DNA from: an uncultured Clostridia bacterium
GTDB taxonomy: Bacteria; Bacillota; Clostridia; TANB77; CAG-508
Assembly (NCBI GenBank): GCA_944393275.1
Contig: CALXZQ010000014.1
Location: forward strand, 1-16,422
DNA length: 16,422 bases
Reading direction: 5' to 3'
Part shown: piece by piece, positions 1-5,865 of the stretch
How positions within the stretch are numbered: the first letter of the stretch is position 1
Layout of the letters: each line of letters starts with the position of its first letter
Notes under the pieces: generated by a model
What the model saw: the letters and a program-made list of their open reading frames with translations, nothing else
Databases searched by the model: none
Told to the model about the DNA's origin: nothing
Made by a program: the position numbers and the translations under genes

Positions 1-45
1 CACTGGTGGGTCTATCAATTATACGAATTTAGACCTATACACACA

Positions 46-76
46 ACAGACACCCCACTTTATGTGGGGTGTCTGT
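46..76. terminator. Perfect 13-bp hairpin, probable bidirectional terminator
   Basis: Bases 46-58 and 64-76 form a perfect 13-bp inverted repeat (ACAGACACCCCAC and its complement) around a 5-base loop. It begins 5 bases beyond the stop codon of the minus-strand kinase gene. The T-rich tail (CTTATTTATATTTC) is on the plus side; the minus-side tail is TGTGTGT, which is poor in T. It could therefore also end a plus-strand transcript entering from the left of the window. Confidence 0.75.
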
Positions 77-81
77 CTTAT

Positions 82-612
82 TTATATTTCTATTTTCTTA
101 TTAAATTGTTCTTCATACCATTTATTTAATAATTTTCTATTCTTGAAAACTAAAATTTCTTTATCCTTATTATCCTTTAGTAATTGTTTTATATCATTCC
201 CTTCTATCTTATTCCAATTAGTAGAAAATTTCATAAATTGGTATGTCATATTTCCTTTGCAACCTGGTATTTCTGGTTTTTCTTTTCCCATTGTTTTAAA
301 ATGTCTACTCCATACACTTTTCAATCTCGCAATTGTAGAATAATCAAGAAATATTACCATATCAGCTTTTTCTACTCTTTCTACTAGAGTTGATTTGTAT
401 GTTCCATCCATAATCCACTCAGCCTCTTTTACTTTTTCTAGAATAATCCTATCCTGCTCTTCTGGATCCCTTAATTTCCAGTTTTCTAAATAATGTATAC
501 CATCAATGTGGCATACGGGTATATTTAATTCTTTTCCTATGTTTTTAGCTAATGTGGTTTTTCCCGCTCCAGGTCCTCCTATAATTGATATTCTTTTAAC
601 ATTATCTAACAT
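82..612 (-). CDS. P-loop nucleoside/adenylate-kinase-like protein (FlaR/topology-modulation type)
   Basis: A 176-aa cytosolic protein with a Walker A motif GGPGAGKT at residues 12-19, followed by H-x-D (H35, D37), WIMDGTY (66-72) and a hydrophobic Walker-B-like strand MVIFLD (85-90). This order (P-loop, HxD, W-I-x-D-G-x-Y, AD-x-x-I-F-L-D) is that of the small kinases annotated as adenylate-kinase-related or 'DNA topology modulation protein FlaR'. The true substrate of this family is not settled, so only phosphoryl transfer from ATP/GTP is inferred. Length is normal for the family. The ATG start is supported by AAGGAG (623-628), 10 bases upstream. The gene is monocistronic: it ends at a strong hairpin and is divergent from the SOD gene. 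No clear promoter was found in the very AT-rich 160 bases upstream; a weak TTGTTT-N17-TAGTAT near 676-704 is possible. Confidence 0.8.
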   Translation of the reverse strand: MLDNVKRISIIGGPGAGKTTLAKNIGKELNIPVCHIDGIHYLENWKLRDPEEQDRIILEKVKEAEWIMDGTYKSTLVERVEKADMVIFLDYSTIARLKSVWSRHFKTMGKEKPEIPGCKGNMTYQFMKFSTNWNKIEGNDIKQLLKDNKDKEILVFKNRKLLNKWYEEQFNKKIEI

Positions 613-772
613 ATATAATAAACTCCTTATTTTTTAATTTGTTCATCTGTTAGTCTCTATATCTTACTATATAATATACTATCATTTTATTAAAATTAAA
701 ACAATATTATTTTATTTACATCTCACATTAATATATACTTTGAATAATATATAATATAAAGGTGTGATTAAA

Positions 773-1230
773 ATGTTAGATTATATTTTTAATACCGCTA
801 AAGCTAATATAAAGGGTGGAAATACTTATCCGAATATAAAAGGTATAGAACATTCAAACAAACAAAAAAGGGAGTACTTCTTACTGCAAGAATAGAAAAC
901 TTACCAACAACTAATAACAAATGTAGTGGTAGATTCTTTGGTTTTCATATTCATAATGGAACATCTTGTACGGGAAATTTAAAAGATGAATTTGCAAATG
1001 CTGGTACACATTATAATCCTAATAATTGTCCTCATCCATATCATTCTGGCGATTTACCTCCATTAATTGAAAACAATGGTTACGCTTATACAAGCGTATT
1101 ATTAAATAAATTTAAAATCAAAGATATTATTGGAAAGGTAGTTATTATTCATGATATGCCTGATGATTTTACTACTCAACCTAGTGGTAATTCAGGAACA
1201 AAAATAGCTTGTGGTAAAATATATAGATGA
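773..1230 (+). pseudogene. Cu/Zn superoxide dismutase, single -1 frameshift
   Basis: From ATG 773 (ribosome site AAAGGTG at 758-764, 8 bases before) the frame runs 40 codons to a TAG at 893. A frame shifted by one base, readable from about 847, continues without a stop to TGA 1228-1230. Joined near 845-847, the two halves give one Cu/Zn SOD-like protein of about 152 residues: GGNTYPNIKG, then RTFKQTKKGVLLTA, GFHIH, SCTG, GTHYNP, PHPYHSGDLPPL, IIHDMPDDFTTQPSGNSG, KIACG. All expected ligands are present: two His in GFHIH, the bridging His of THYNP, the His of CPHP, the His and Asp of YHSGD, and the His of IIHD. Both disulfide cysteines (SCTG, IACG) are present too. The usual active-site Arg near the C-terminus is Lys here. 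No signal peptide is visible, so it would be cytosolic, converting superoxide to H2O2 and O2. One missing base would restore the frame; it could be a real mutation or a sequencing/assembly error. The frame-shifted gene ends at a strong terminator. Confidence 0.85.
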
Positions 1231-1260
1231 ATCCCTAGAAATTAATTCTAGGGATCTTTC
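1231..1260. terminator. Bidirectional hairpin terminator between convergent genes
   Basis: ATCCCTAGAA (1231-1240) and TTCTAGGGAT (1246-1255) form a 10-bp stem with a 5-base loop, followed by CTTTCTTAA on the plus side and a T-rich run (TCATCTATATATTTT) on the minus side. It starts at the base after the SOD stop and lies just beyond the stop of the minus-strand membrane protein gene, so it can serve both. Confidence 0.8.
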
Positions 1261-2376
1261 TTAATCTGTAATAACTAGCTTCTTTCCTATGTACTGAGTC
1301 GCAATCCTATTTTCTGGTTTCCTATCAAACAAATATAATGTAAATAAAAATATCCATTCAAGGGGCTTCATTAAGATATATACTATATCTGCCTGCCATG
1401 CTTTCTTTATATATTTTGATATTGGGAAGCCATATTTGTCGTAAATATATCTTACAAGGCGGTGAAATCTAGGTGTTTTTTCATGTATTAAATCTTCAAA
1501 GGCATTAGCAATGCATAACTGTCTATTTACTATAATTTTTTCTCCTTTTCTTATTCCCATTCTAGTTGGTTTTACTATATTTTGATGCCCTTTAAGTGAT
1601 ACTGTGCATAGGTAGTGTCCATCATATATTACATCAGGTGGAGAAATCTTTTTAGATAATGTCCAATCGCTGGTCTCTAAAAACGCTTTAATTGCTTCAT
1701 CCGGTCTTTGTCCAAATAGAAGTAAAATACATATTAATATTGCAGAAAGTGGAACAGAGAATATGACTGCTAAGATTGGCCATGTGTCTATATCTGCTAA
1801 TATTTTACTACATTCATTTAATATTTTATTTTCATACTCCCTATGTACAATATTCTTTTCTTTATAGTATTTCATCGCTTCCATTACTGCCCTAGCACTA
1901 CATAGAATATAATTTATAGGGAATAGCGTTAAATATGCAACCATAAGAGTTTTTAGATTTTCTGATATTTGTATTATAAATATTATCATAAATACTGAAC
2001 ATATAAATATTCCAGACATAGATGCTACTGCTATAATAGGTGGCAGATTTAGTTTTTTTATCCTAATTAGAATATATGATATTATTCCTAAAATTAATAT
2101 AGCTATAACTGTAGGCATACTCCAAGATGCAATTGGTGCATGAAGTCCAACTTCTCCTCCACCTAAATGTAGTGCTTCTTGATAATCTTGAAAACCAAAA
2201 AACCAATATAGAAGTACTGTTAGTCCTATACCTAATACAAATGTTAAGATGTCTGTTACTATTGTAGTTTTGACTAATTTCTTCTTTTTAAATAAATTAA
2301 TAATATTAAAAACCGTTAATATTAAAGGAAGGCCTAGGCACATAAGCATAATTAAAAGCACTATAATCATTTCCAT
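1261..2376 (-). CDS. Multi-pass membrane protein resembling DUF6688
   Basis: A 371-aa integral membrane protein with about six hydrophobic segments (residues about 2-26, 37-61, 85-106, 111-137, 142-162, 196-222), then a soluble C-terminal half. That half carries a distinctive stretch RMGIRKGEKIIVNRQLCIAN followed by AFEDLIHEKTPRFHR, then a late hydrophobic stretch (about 335-355). The IxVNRQLxxANAFExLI pattern is what I associate with DUF6688 membrane proteins of Firmicutes; that is recall, not a search result. Function unknown. Ribosome site AGGAGG (2385-2390) sits 8 bases before the ATG and overlaps the TAG stop of the 518-aa gene upstream. The two genes are 12 bases apart, so they are almost certainly one operon, ending at the hairpin at 1231-1260. 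Confidence 0.8.
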   Translation of the reverse strand: MEMIIVLLIMLMCLGLPLILTVFNIINLFKKKKLVKTTIVTDILTFVLGIGLTVLLYWFFGFQDYQEALHLGGGEVGLHAPIASWSMPTVIAILILGIISYILIRIKKLNLPPIIAVASMSGIFICSVFMIIFIIQISENLKTLMVAYLTLFPINYILCSARAVMEAMKYYKEKNIVHREYENKILNECSKILADIDTWPILAVIFSVPLSAILICILLLFGQRPDEAIKAFLETSDWTLSKKISPPDVIYDGHYLCTVSLKGHQNIVKPTRMGIRKGEKIIVNRQLCIANAFEDLIHEKTPRFHRLVRYIYDKYGFPISKYIKKAWQADIVYILMKPLEWIFLFTLYLFDRKPENRIATQYIGKKLVITD

Positions 2377-2388
2377 AACTTTTTCCTC

Positions 2389-3945
2389 CTAATCCGCTAT
2401 ATATTCAATCATTTTAACTGTACCTCTTATATCGTCTATATCTAGAATTTTAGTATCTAATGTTATATCACACATTTCATTTAATACATAACCATAATTT
2501 GACTGCAAATGATATCCCATTCCTAAATAGGTTTCCGTATTTTTATCTACTTTTAATCTTATGGGATATATAAAATTGCCTAGATTTAAAGCAACAATAA
2601 TTATTCCTGTTCCGTCTTCATTTATATATTTATCTACTATTCCATGTCCATCTATCCTATATCCATCTTTAATGTAATATTCCACTTGTTTTTTTATGTT
2701 TTCTTTTTTATAAATGTTTATTTCTTCAACTTCAATTTCTTTTACTGTATTTCCATCTATTTCGTCTCCTATCGCATATATACTATCTCCTATTTTTAAA
2801 TCAGTTATTGTTAGCTGATTAGGGTTATTATATTCTTTTATTATAGCTCCATCTTTTAAATATATTATACTTGATGTAACTTCTGAGTCATATCCTACTT
2901 CTATTTTATTTCCTGAAATATTAGTTATTATCCCTTGTACTTCTAATGGATATGAAATTTCTGTAGAATTTGTATCATCTGTAGTTTCTGTAATTTCTGT
3001 TTTAAATTCATTCTCATCATATTCTACTTCACAATATATACAATTTACATTTGTTACTGGACTTGCAATTAATATATTTACTTTATATCCATCTATTTTA
3101 TTTTTAAATTTATATTTAATATTGCCAACATTTTCTGTAATAGAATCTATATCATGGTTAGATATTGTAATTATTACTTTTTGCTCTGGGAAGTCTGTAC
3201 TTGTCAATTTTGGAGCATCTTTAAATCCTAAAATTTGTACAATTTCATTATATCTAGCTTCTGTTGTTACTATAGTCTGATATACTCCAGCAGTTTTTTC
3301 TTTAATATCTATATTATCTGGTATTTCTTTTATAATGTTTTCAGATGTATAACTTCTATTTTTTTCAAACGTATAGCTTTTTAAGTCCCTTACTACACTA
3401 TTTAGTTTCCATCTGATTTTATCTTTGTCTTTTAAATAATTTAATTGGATTTGTCCACTATCTGTAAACATTCTTATCATTCCTATATCTTTTTCATCTA
3501 ATGGAAATATATAATTCTTACTATTTAAATTATAATCAAATTCTATAAAACTGCCTTCATCTTTTATTTTATTAATTTCTTCTTCAGTTAAAACTTTACC
3601 ATCTTTAACTGATTTTACATTATCATATATATCTGAATATATCAAGCTAAATTTGTCGTTTTCACTTGTTATTATGTAATATTGGCTTCTCCCTTTTTTA
3701 TATATTATTCTATCTGGAACTTGTAACTTTACATCTTTATATTCTCCAGATTGATTGCTTAAGTTCTCTTCTTCTGCTTCGATATAATAAATTGTTCCTA
3801 AAAATACAAAAACTGATAATATTAAGAATATAAGGATTCCTGTTAAAAATACTTTTCTTTTTTTATAGATTTTTCCTAATATTATACTAAGTATAGCTAT
3901 GACTGCTACTATTGTAACTAATATAATATAATACATCTTAATCAC
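2389..3945 (-). CDS. Membrane-anchored protein of unknown function with OB-fold-like C-terminal part
   Basis: 518 residues. Two N-terminal hydrophobic helices (about 5-24 and 33-54) separated by the basic KIYKKRK would leave a large hydrophilic domain of some 460 residues, probably outside the cell. Residues about 335-408 (VQGIITNISGNKIEV ... LTITDLKIGDSIYAIGDEID ... VKEIEVEEI) look like a small beta-barrel/OB fold of the DUF5666 kind. Residues about 225-310 (TDFPEQKVIITI ... GYKVNILI) loosely resemble a PrcB_C-like beta domain; both are fold guesses from pattern. A Thr/Glu/Asp-rich linker (312-330) joins the two. No catalytic motif is seen. The start is uncertain: GTG at 3945 or ATG at 3936 (515 aa); neither has a strong ribosome site. 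First gene of an operon with the membrane protein at 1261-2376, driven by a consensus promoter (3971-3999). Confidence 0.75.
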   Translation of the reverse strand: MIKMYYIILVTIVAVIAILSIILGKIYKKRKVFLTGILIFLILSVFVFLGTIYYIEAEEENLSNQSGEYKDVKLQVPDRIIYKKGRSQYYIITSENDKFSLIYSDIYDNVKSVKDGKVLTEEEINKIKDEGSFIEFDYNLNSKNYIFPLDEKDIGMIRMFTDSGQIQLNYLKDKDKIRWKLNSVVRDLKSYTFEKNRSYTSENIIKEIPDNIDIKEKTAGVYQTIVTTEARYNEIVQILGFKDAPKLTSTDFPEQKVIITISNHDIDSITENVGNIKYKFKNKIDGYKVNILIASPVTNVNCIYCEVEYDENEFKTEITETTDDTNSTEISYPLEVQGIITNISGNKIEVGYDSEVTSSIIYLKDGAIIKEYNNPNQLTITDLKIGDSIYAIGDEIDGNTVKEIEVEEINIYKKENIKKQVEYYIKDGYRIDGHGIVDKYINEDGTGIIIVALNLGNFIYPIRLKVDKNTETYLGMGYHLQSNYGYVLNEMCDITLDTKILDIDDIRGTVKMIEYIAD

Positions 3946-3970
3946 TCATTTTCTTTCTTAAATTTTACTC

Positions 3971-3999
3971 ATTATATATTTAGTTTATTGTTTTTTCAA
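3971..3999 (-). promoter_or_regulatory. Sigma-A promoter of the 518-aa/371-aa membrane operon
   Basis: On the minus strand, TTGAAA (3999-3994), a 17-base spacer and TATAAT (3976-3971) form a near-consensus housekeeping promoter. Predicted transcription start is about 3964, giving a leader of about 20-30 bases before the candidate starts at 3945/3936. It lies just beyond the terminator of the fprA operon, which isolates the two units. Confidence 0.75.
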
Positions 4000-4000
4000 G

Positions 4001-4046
4001 TAAAAACAGCTTAAGTTGTTATATTCCTAACACCTCAAGCTGTTTA
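4001..4046 (-). terminator. Terminator of the fprA-rubredoxin operon
   Basis: Read on the minus strand, AAACAGCTT (4045-4037) pairs perfectly with AAGCTGTTT (4012-4004). The stem is extended inward by eight more pairs with one mismatch and one G-U, and it is followed by TTTTT then ACTTG (4006 downward). It starts 7 bases after the rubredoxin stop. The plus strand also has a T-rich tail, but no plus-strand gene lies here. Confidence 0.85.
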
Positions 4047-4052
4047 ATTTTA

Positions 4053-4190
4053 TTAATCTTCTACTTTTTTAAACATTTCTTTTCCAACTCCACATAATGG
4101 ACATGTCCAATCATCTGGTAAATCTTCAAATTTTACCCCTTCTACTTCTGCGTCATATATATATCCGCATATTGTACATTCATATTTCAT
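4053..4190 (-). CDS. Short (45-aa) rubredoxin
   Basis: The complete protein is 45 residues: it begins MKYECTICGYIYD and continues with VEGVKFEDLPDDWTCPLCGV. The two knuckles CTICGY (C5, C8) and CPLCGV (C30, C33) give the four cysteines that bind one iron. The usual aromatic core residues (Y4, Y12, W28, F40) are there. The loop between knuckles is about seven residues shorter than in typical 52-54-aa rubredoxins, as in the known 45-aa Desulfovibrio desulfuricans form. It is a one-electron carrier, and next to FprA it is the obvious electron donor for oxygen or NO reduction. Ribosome site AGGAGGTG (4197-4204) is 6 bases before ATG; the fprA stop is 16 bases upstream, so the two are one operon, ended by the hairpin at 4001-4046. 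Confidence 0.95.
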   Translation of the reverse strand: MKYECTICGYIYDAEVEGVKFEDLPDDWTCPLCGVGKEMFKKVED

Positions 4191-4206
4191 ATTTTTCACC
4201 TCCTAT

Positions 4207-5367
4207 TTAATTTAGAATCTCTTTAGCAAGCTTCTCTAATTGTTTAGATGATTCTTCATTTAATCTTGTTTTTATAGTAACCATTGTATCACATAGTTTT
4301 ATATTTTTAAATTCTTTTATAATTTCTTTTACTTTTTTTCCTGACATAGGTGCCCAAGAGCCATTCTCTATTATTCCTACTCTCCTATTTTGATAGTTTT
4401 TACTTTTTAAATGATTTAAGAAATCTTCTGTATGTGGAAATAATCCTGCATCATAAGTTGGTGTTGCTATTATTAATTTATCATATCTAAATGCATCTTC
4501 TATGGCCTCCGCCATATCATCTCTTGATAAATCCATTGCAACAACTTTTTTCGCACCATTTTCTTTAAGCATAATTTCTAGCTTTTCTACTGCACTTTTT
4601 GTATTCCCATGAATAGAATTATATGCTATTAATACCCCATCATCTTCTGCTTTATAACTACTCCATGTATCATATTTATTTATATAGTATTCAAGATTTT
4701 CTTTTAATATTGGTCCATGAAGTGGACATATCATTTTTATATCTAAGGTAGCTACTTTTTTCAATAATTGTTGTACCTGTGTTCCATATTTTCCTACTAT
4801 ATTAAAATAATATCTTCTCGCTTCACAAGTCCAGTCTTCATCTGTATCCAGAGTTCCAAACTTTCCAAAGCCATCTGCACTAAATAATATTTTTTCGGTT
4901 TGTTCATATGTTACCATTACTTCTGGCCAATGAACCATTGGTGCCATAAAGAATTGTAATTTATGTTCTCCTAAATCAATTACATCTCCTTCATCTACTA
5001 ATACATACCTATTTGTTAAATCTAAATCAAAAAATTGTCTCATCATTCCTGCTGTTCTTTGATTTAATATAATCTTCATTTCTGGATATTTTTCAACTAA
5101 TATTTGAATATTTGCAGAGTGGTCAGGTTCTAAATGTGATATTACTAGATAGTCTGGTACTATATTTCCTAAAGAATCTTCAAGATTTTCTAGCCATTCT
5201 TTAGTTGCTCTTTTATCTACTGTATCCATTATTACATTTTTTTCATCTTTTATTATGTATGAGTTATATGATACTCCATTTGGTACTACATATTGACTTT
5301 CAAATAAATCTAGTGTATTGTCATTAACTCCTATATAGTCAATTTTATTAGTTACTTTAAAAATCAT
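4207..5367 (-). CDS. fprA: Flavodiiron protein (oxygen/NO reductase) FprA
   Basis: A 386-aa cytosolic enzyme with an N-terminal metallo-beta-lactamase-type diiron domain and a C-terminal flavodoxin domain, the standard class A flavodiiron layout and length. Counting from ATG 5367, diiron ligands are the motif HLEPDH (H78, E80, D82, H83), H146 in MVHWPE, D165 in SADGFG and H217 in PLHGP. The FMN-binding flavodoxin starts at about 245 (VLIAYNSIHGNTKSAVEKLE), with the later ATPTYDAGLFPH and NGSWAPMSG loops typical of the family. It reduces O2 to water and/or NO to N2O, taking electrons from rubredoxin, which is encoded next. The frame stays open to a GTG at 5376, but ATG 5367 is preferred: AAGGAAGG (5377-5384) lies 9 bases before it, and family members begin with a similar (M)xxKVTxxIxYIGVND. 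Confidence 0.95.
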   Translation of the reverse strand: MIFKVTNKIDYIGVNDNTLDLFESQYVVPNGVSYNSYIIKDEKNVIMDTVDKRATKEWLENLEDSLGNIVPDYLVISHLEPDHSANIQILVEKYPEMKIILNQRTAGMMRQFFDLDLTNRYVLVDEGDVIDLGEHKLQFFMAPMVHWPEVMVTYEQTEKILFSADGFGKFGTLDTDEDWTCEARRYYFNIVGKYGTQVQQLLKKVATLDIKMICPLHGPILKENLEYYINKYDTWSSYKAEDDGVLIAYNSIHGNTKSAVEKLEIMLKENGAKKVVAMDLSRDDMAEAIEDAFRYDKLIIATPTYDAGLFPHTEDFLNHLKSKNYQNRRVGIIENGSWAPMSGKKVKEIIKEFKNIKLCDTMVTIKTRLNEESSKQLEKLAKEILN

Positions 5368-5392
5368 TTTTTCCACCCTTCCTTACATAGGT

Positions 5393-5401
5393 AGTATAAC
5401 A
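5393..5401 (-). promoter_or_regulatory. Extended -10 promoter of fprA
   Basis: On the minus strand the sequence TGTTATACT (5401-5393) is an extended -10 (TG-n-TATACT). No good -35 is seen 16-18 bases further up, which extended -10 promoters often do without. Predicted start about 5386, giving a leader of about 20 bases that still contains the AAGGAAGG ribosome site. Confidence 0.5.
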
Positions 5402-5643
5402 CAATATTTCCATAATATGCTACATTTTTTTATAAAAAAATATACTCAGAATAAAATTTCTTGGTATTTATATTTTCGATGCTTCTTTACTACCTCTTTT
5501 ACTATACTAGTATAATATAAATTATAATGTATTTTTTACTTCATATTATACTCTAAGTTATATTTTCAATTTTTACACTAGTTTTTGTAGTTTTAATATA
5601 CTTATATAATATATTTTTCAAATCTTTAATTACTCTTCTTTTA

Positions 5644-5671
5644 CAAATAAAAAATAGGATCAAAATCCTAT
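5644..5671 (-). terminator. Intrinsic terminator downstream of the recombinase genes
   Basis: ATAGGAT (5654-5660) and ATCCTAT (5665-5671) form a 7-bp stem with a 4-base loop. Read on the minus strand it is followed by a TTTTTTATTTG-like tail (5654-5644), a good fit to an intrinsic terminator for transcripts coming from the recombinase side. It lies outside the proposed element end, so it may belong to the original host locus. Confidence 0.65.
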
Positions 5672-5731
5672 CTTTATCGTTATATTAATTTCTGTGAAAT
5701 TAAGTTTCATACAATATAGTGTTAAAATTCT

Positions 5732-5770
5732 CCAAGCACCTCCTTGTATTATGCCCCATTTATTGCAGTT
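5732..5770 (-). other. Candidate attachment site (attR-like) at the recombinase end
   Basis: On the minus strand the sequence ACAAGGAGGTGCTTGG (5747-5732) follows GGGGCATAAT. Cutting at its CA (plus 5745-5746) and joining it to GGACATCA at the broken PBP end (plus 13306-13313) gives GGACATCAAGGAGGTGCT, which reads G-H-Q-G-G-A, the motif expected in the PBP at that point. The half-site lies about 100 bases beyond the last recombinase gene, where serine recombinase att sites normally sit. Against it: AAGGAGGTG also matches a ribosome site, and the codons after QGGA (WRILT...) do not resemble a PBP C-terminus. Confidence 0.35.
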
Positions 5771-5784
5771 ATGTTTTAAAAAAT

Positions 5785-5807
5785 AAATTTAACAAAATGT
5801 TAAATTT
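5785..5807. repeat. 10-bp inverted repeat near the recombinase 3' end
   Basis: AAATTTAACA (5785-5794) and TGTTAAATTT (5798-5807) are perfect complements around a 3-base AAA loop. Read on the minus strand it is followed by ATTTTTTAAAAC, so it could be an additional AT-only terminator 60 bases after the recombinase stop, or a recombinase accessory binding site, since it lies between the two copies of the 14-base direct repeat. Confidence 0.5.
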
Positions 5808-5865
5808 CAGTAGTTTTATAGATTTTCACTATTTGAATTGAAACACATTTATTGCGGTTTTTACT

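Larger units (their letters stand above)
5402..5865. other. Gene-free stretch between fprA and the recombinases
   Basis: About 460 bases without a supported gene. It holds a 12-bp palindrome TATACTAGTATA (5503-5514), a terminator for the recombinase operon (5644-5671), a possible attachment half-site (5732-5757), an imperfect 14-base direct repeat (CATTTATTGCAGTT at 5757-5770, CATTTATTGCGGTT at 5846-5859) and a 10-bp inverted repeat with a 3-base loop (5785-5807). A 19-codon minus frame at 5700-5759 has no ribosome site and is not called. Confidence 0.6.

Noticed and set aside
1..45. Left edge with GGTCTA (9-14) and TAGACC (30-35)
   Set aside because: A 6-bp inverted repeat with a 15-base loop is not enough to call a structure or an RNA gene from this fragment.
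750..755. TATAAT just before the SOD gene as its -10 element
   Set aside because: Transcription would begin about base 762 and cut off most of the AAAGGTG ribosome site; TATACT at 734-739 is as likely but lacks a good -35, so no promoter is called.
5503..5514. Palindrome TATACTAGTATA upstream of fprA as a regulator site
   Set aside because: It is about 100 bases upstream of the fprA -10 element, AT-rich palindromes of this size are expected by chance here, and it matches no operator I can name.
5700..5759. 19-codon minus-strand frame starting ATGGGGCAT
   Set aside because: No ribosome site upstream, and the sequence is better explained as part of the candidate attachment site or untranslated region.
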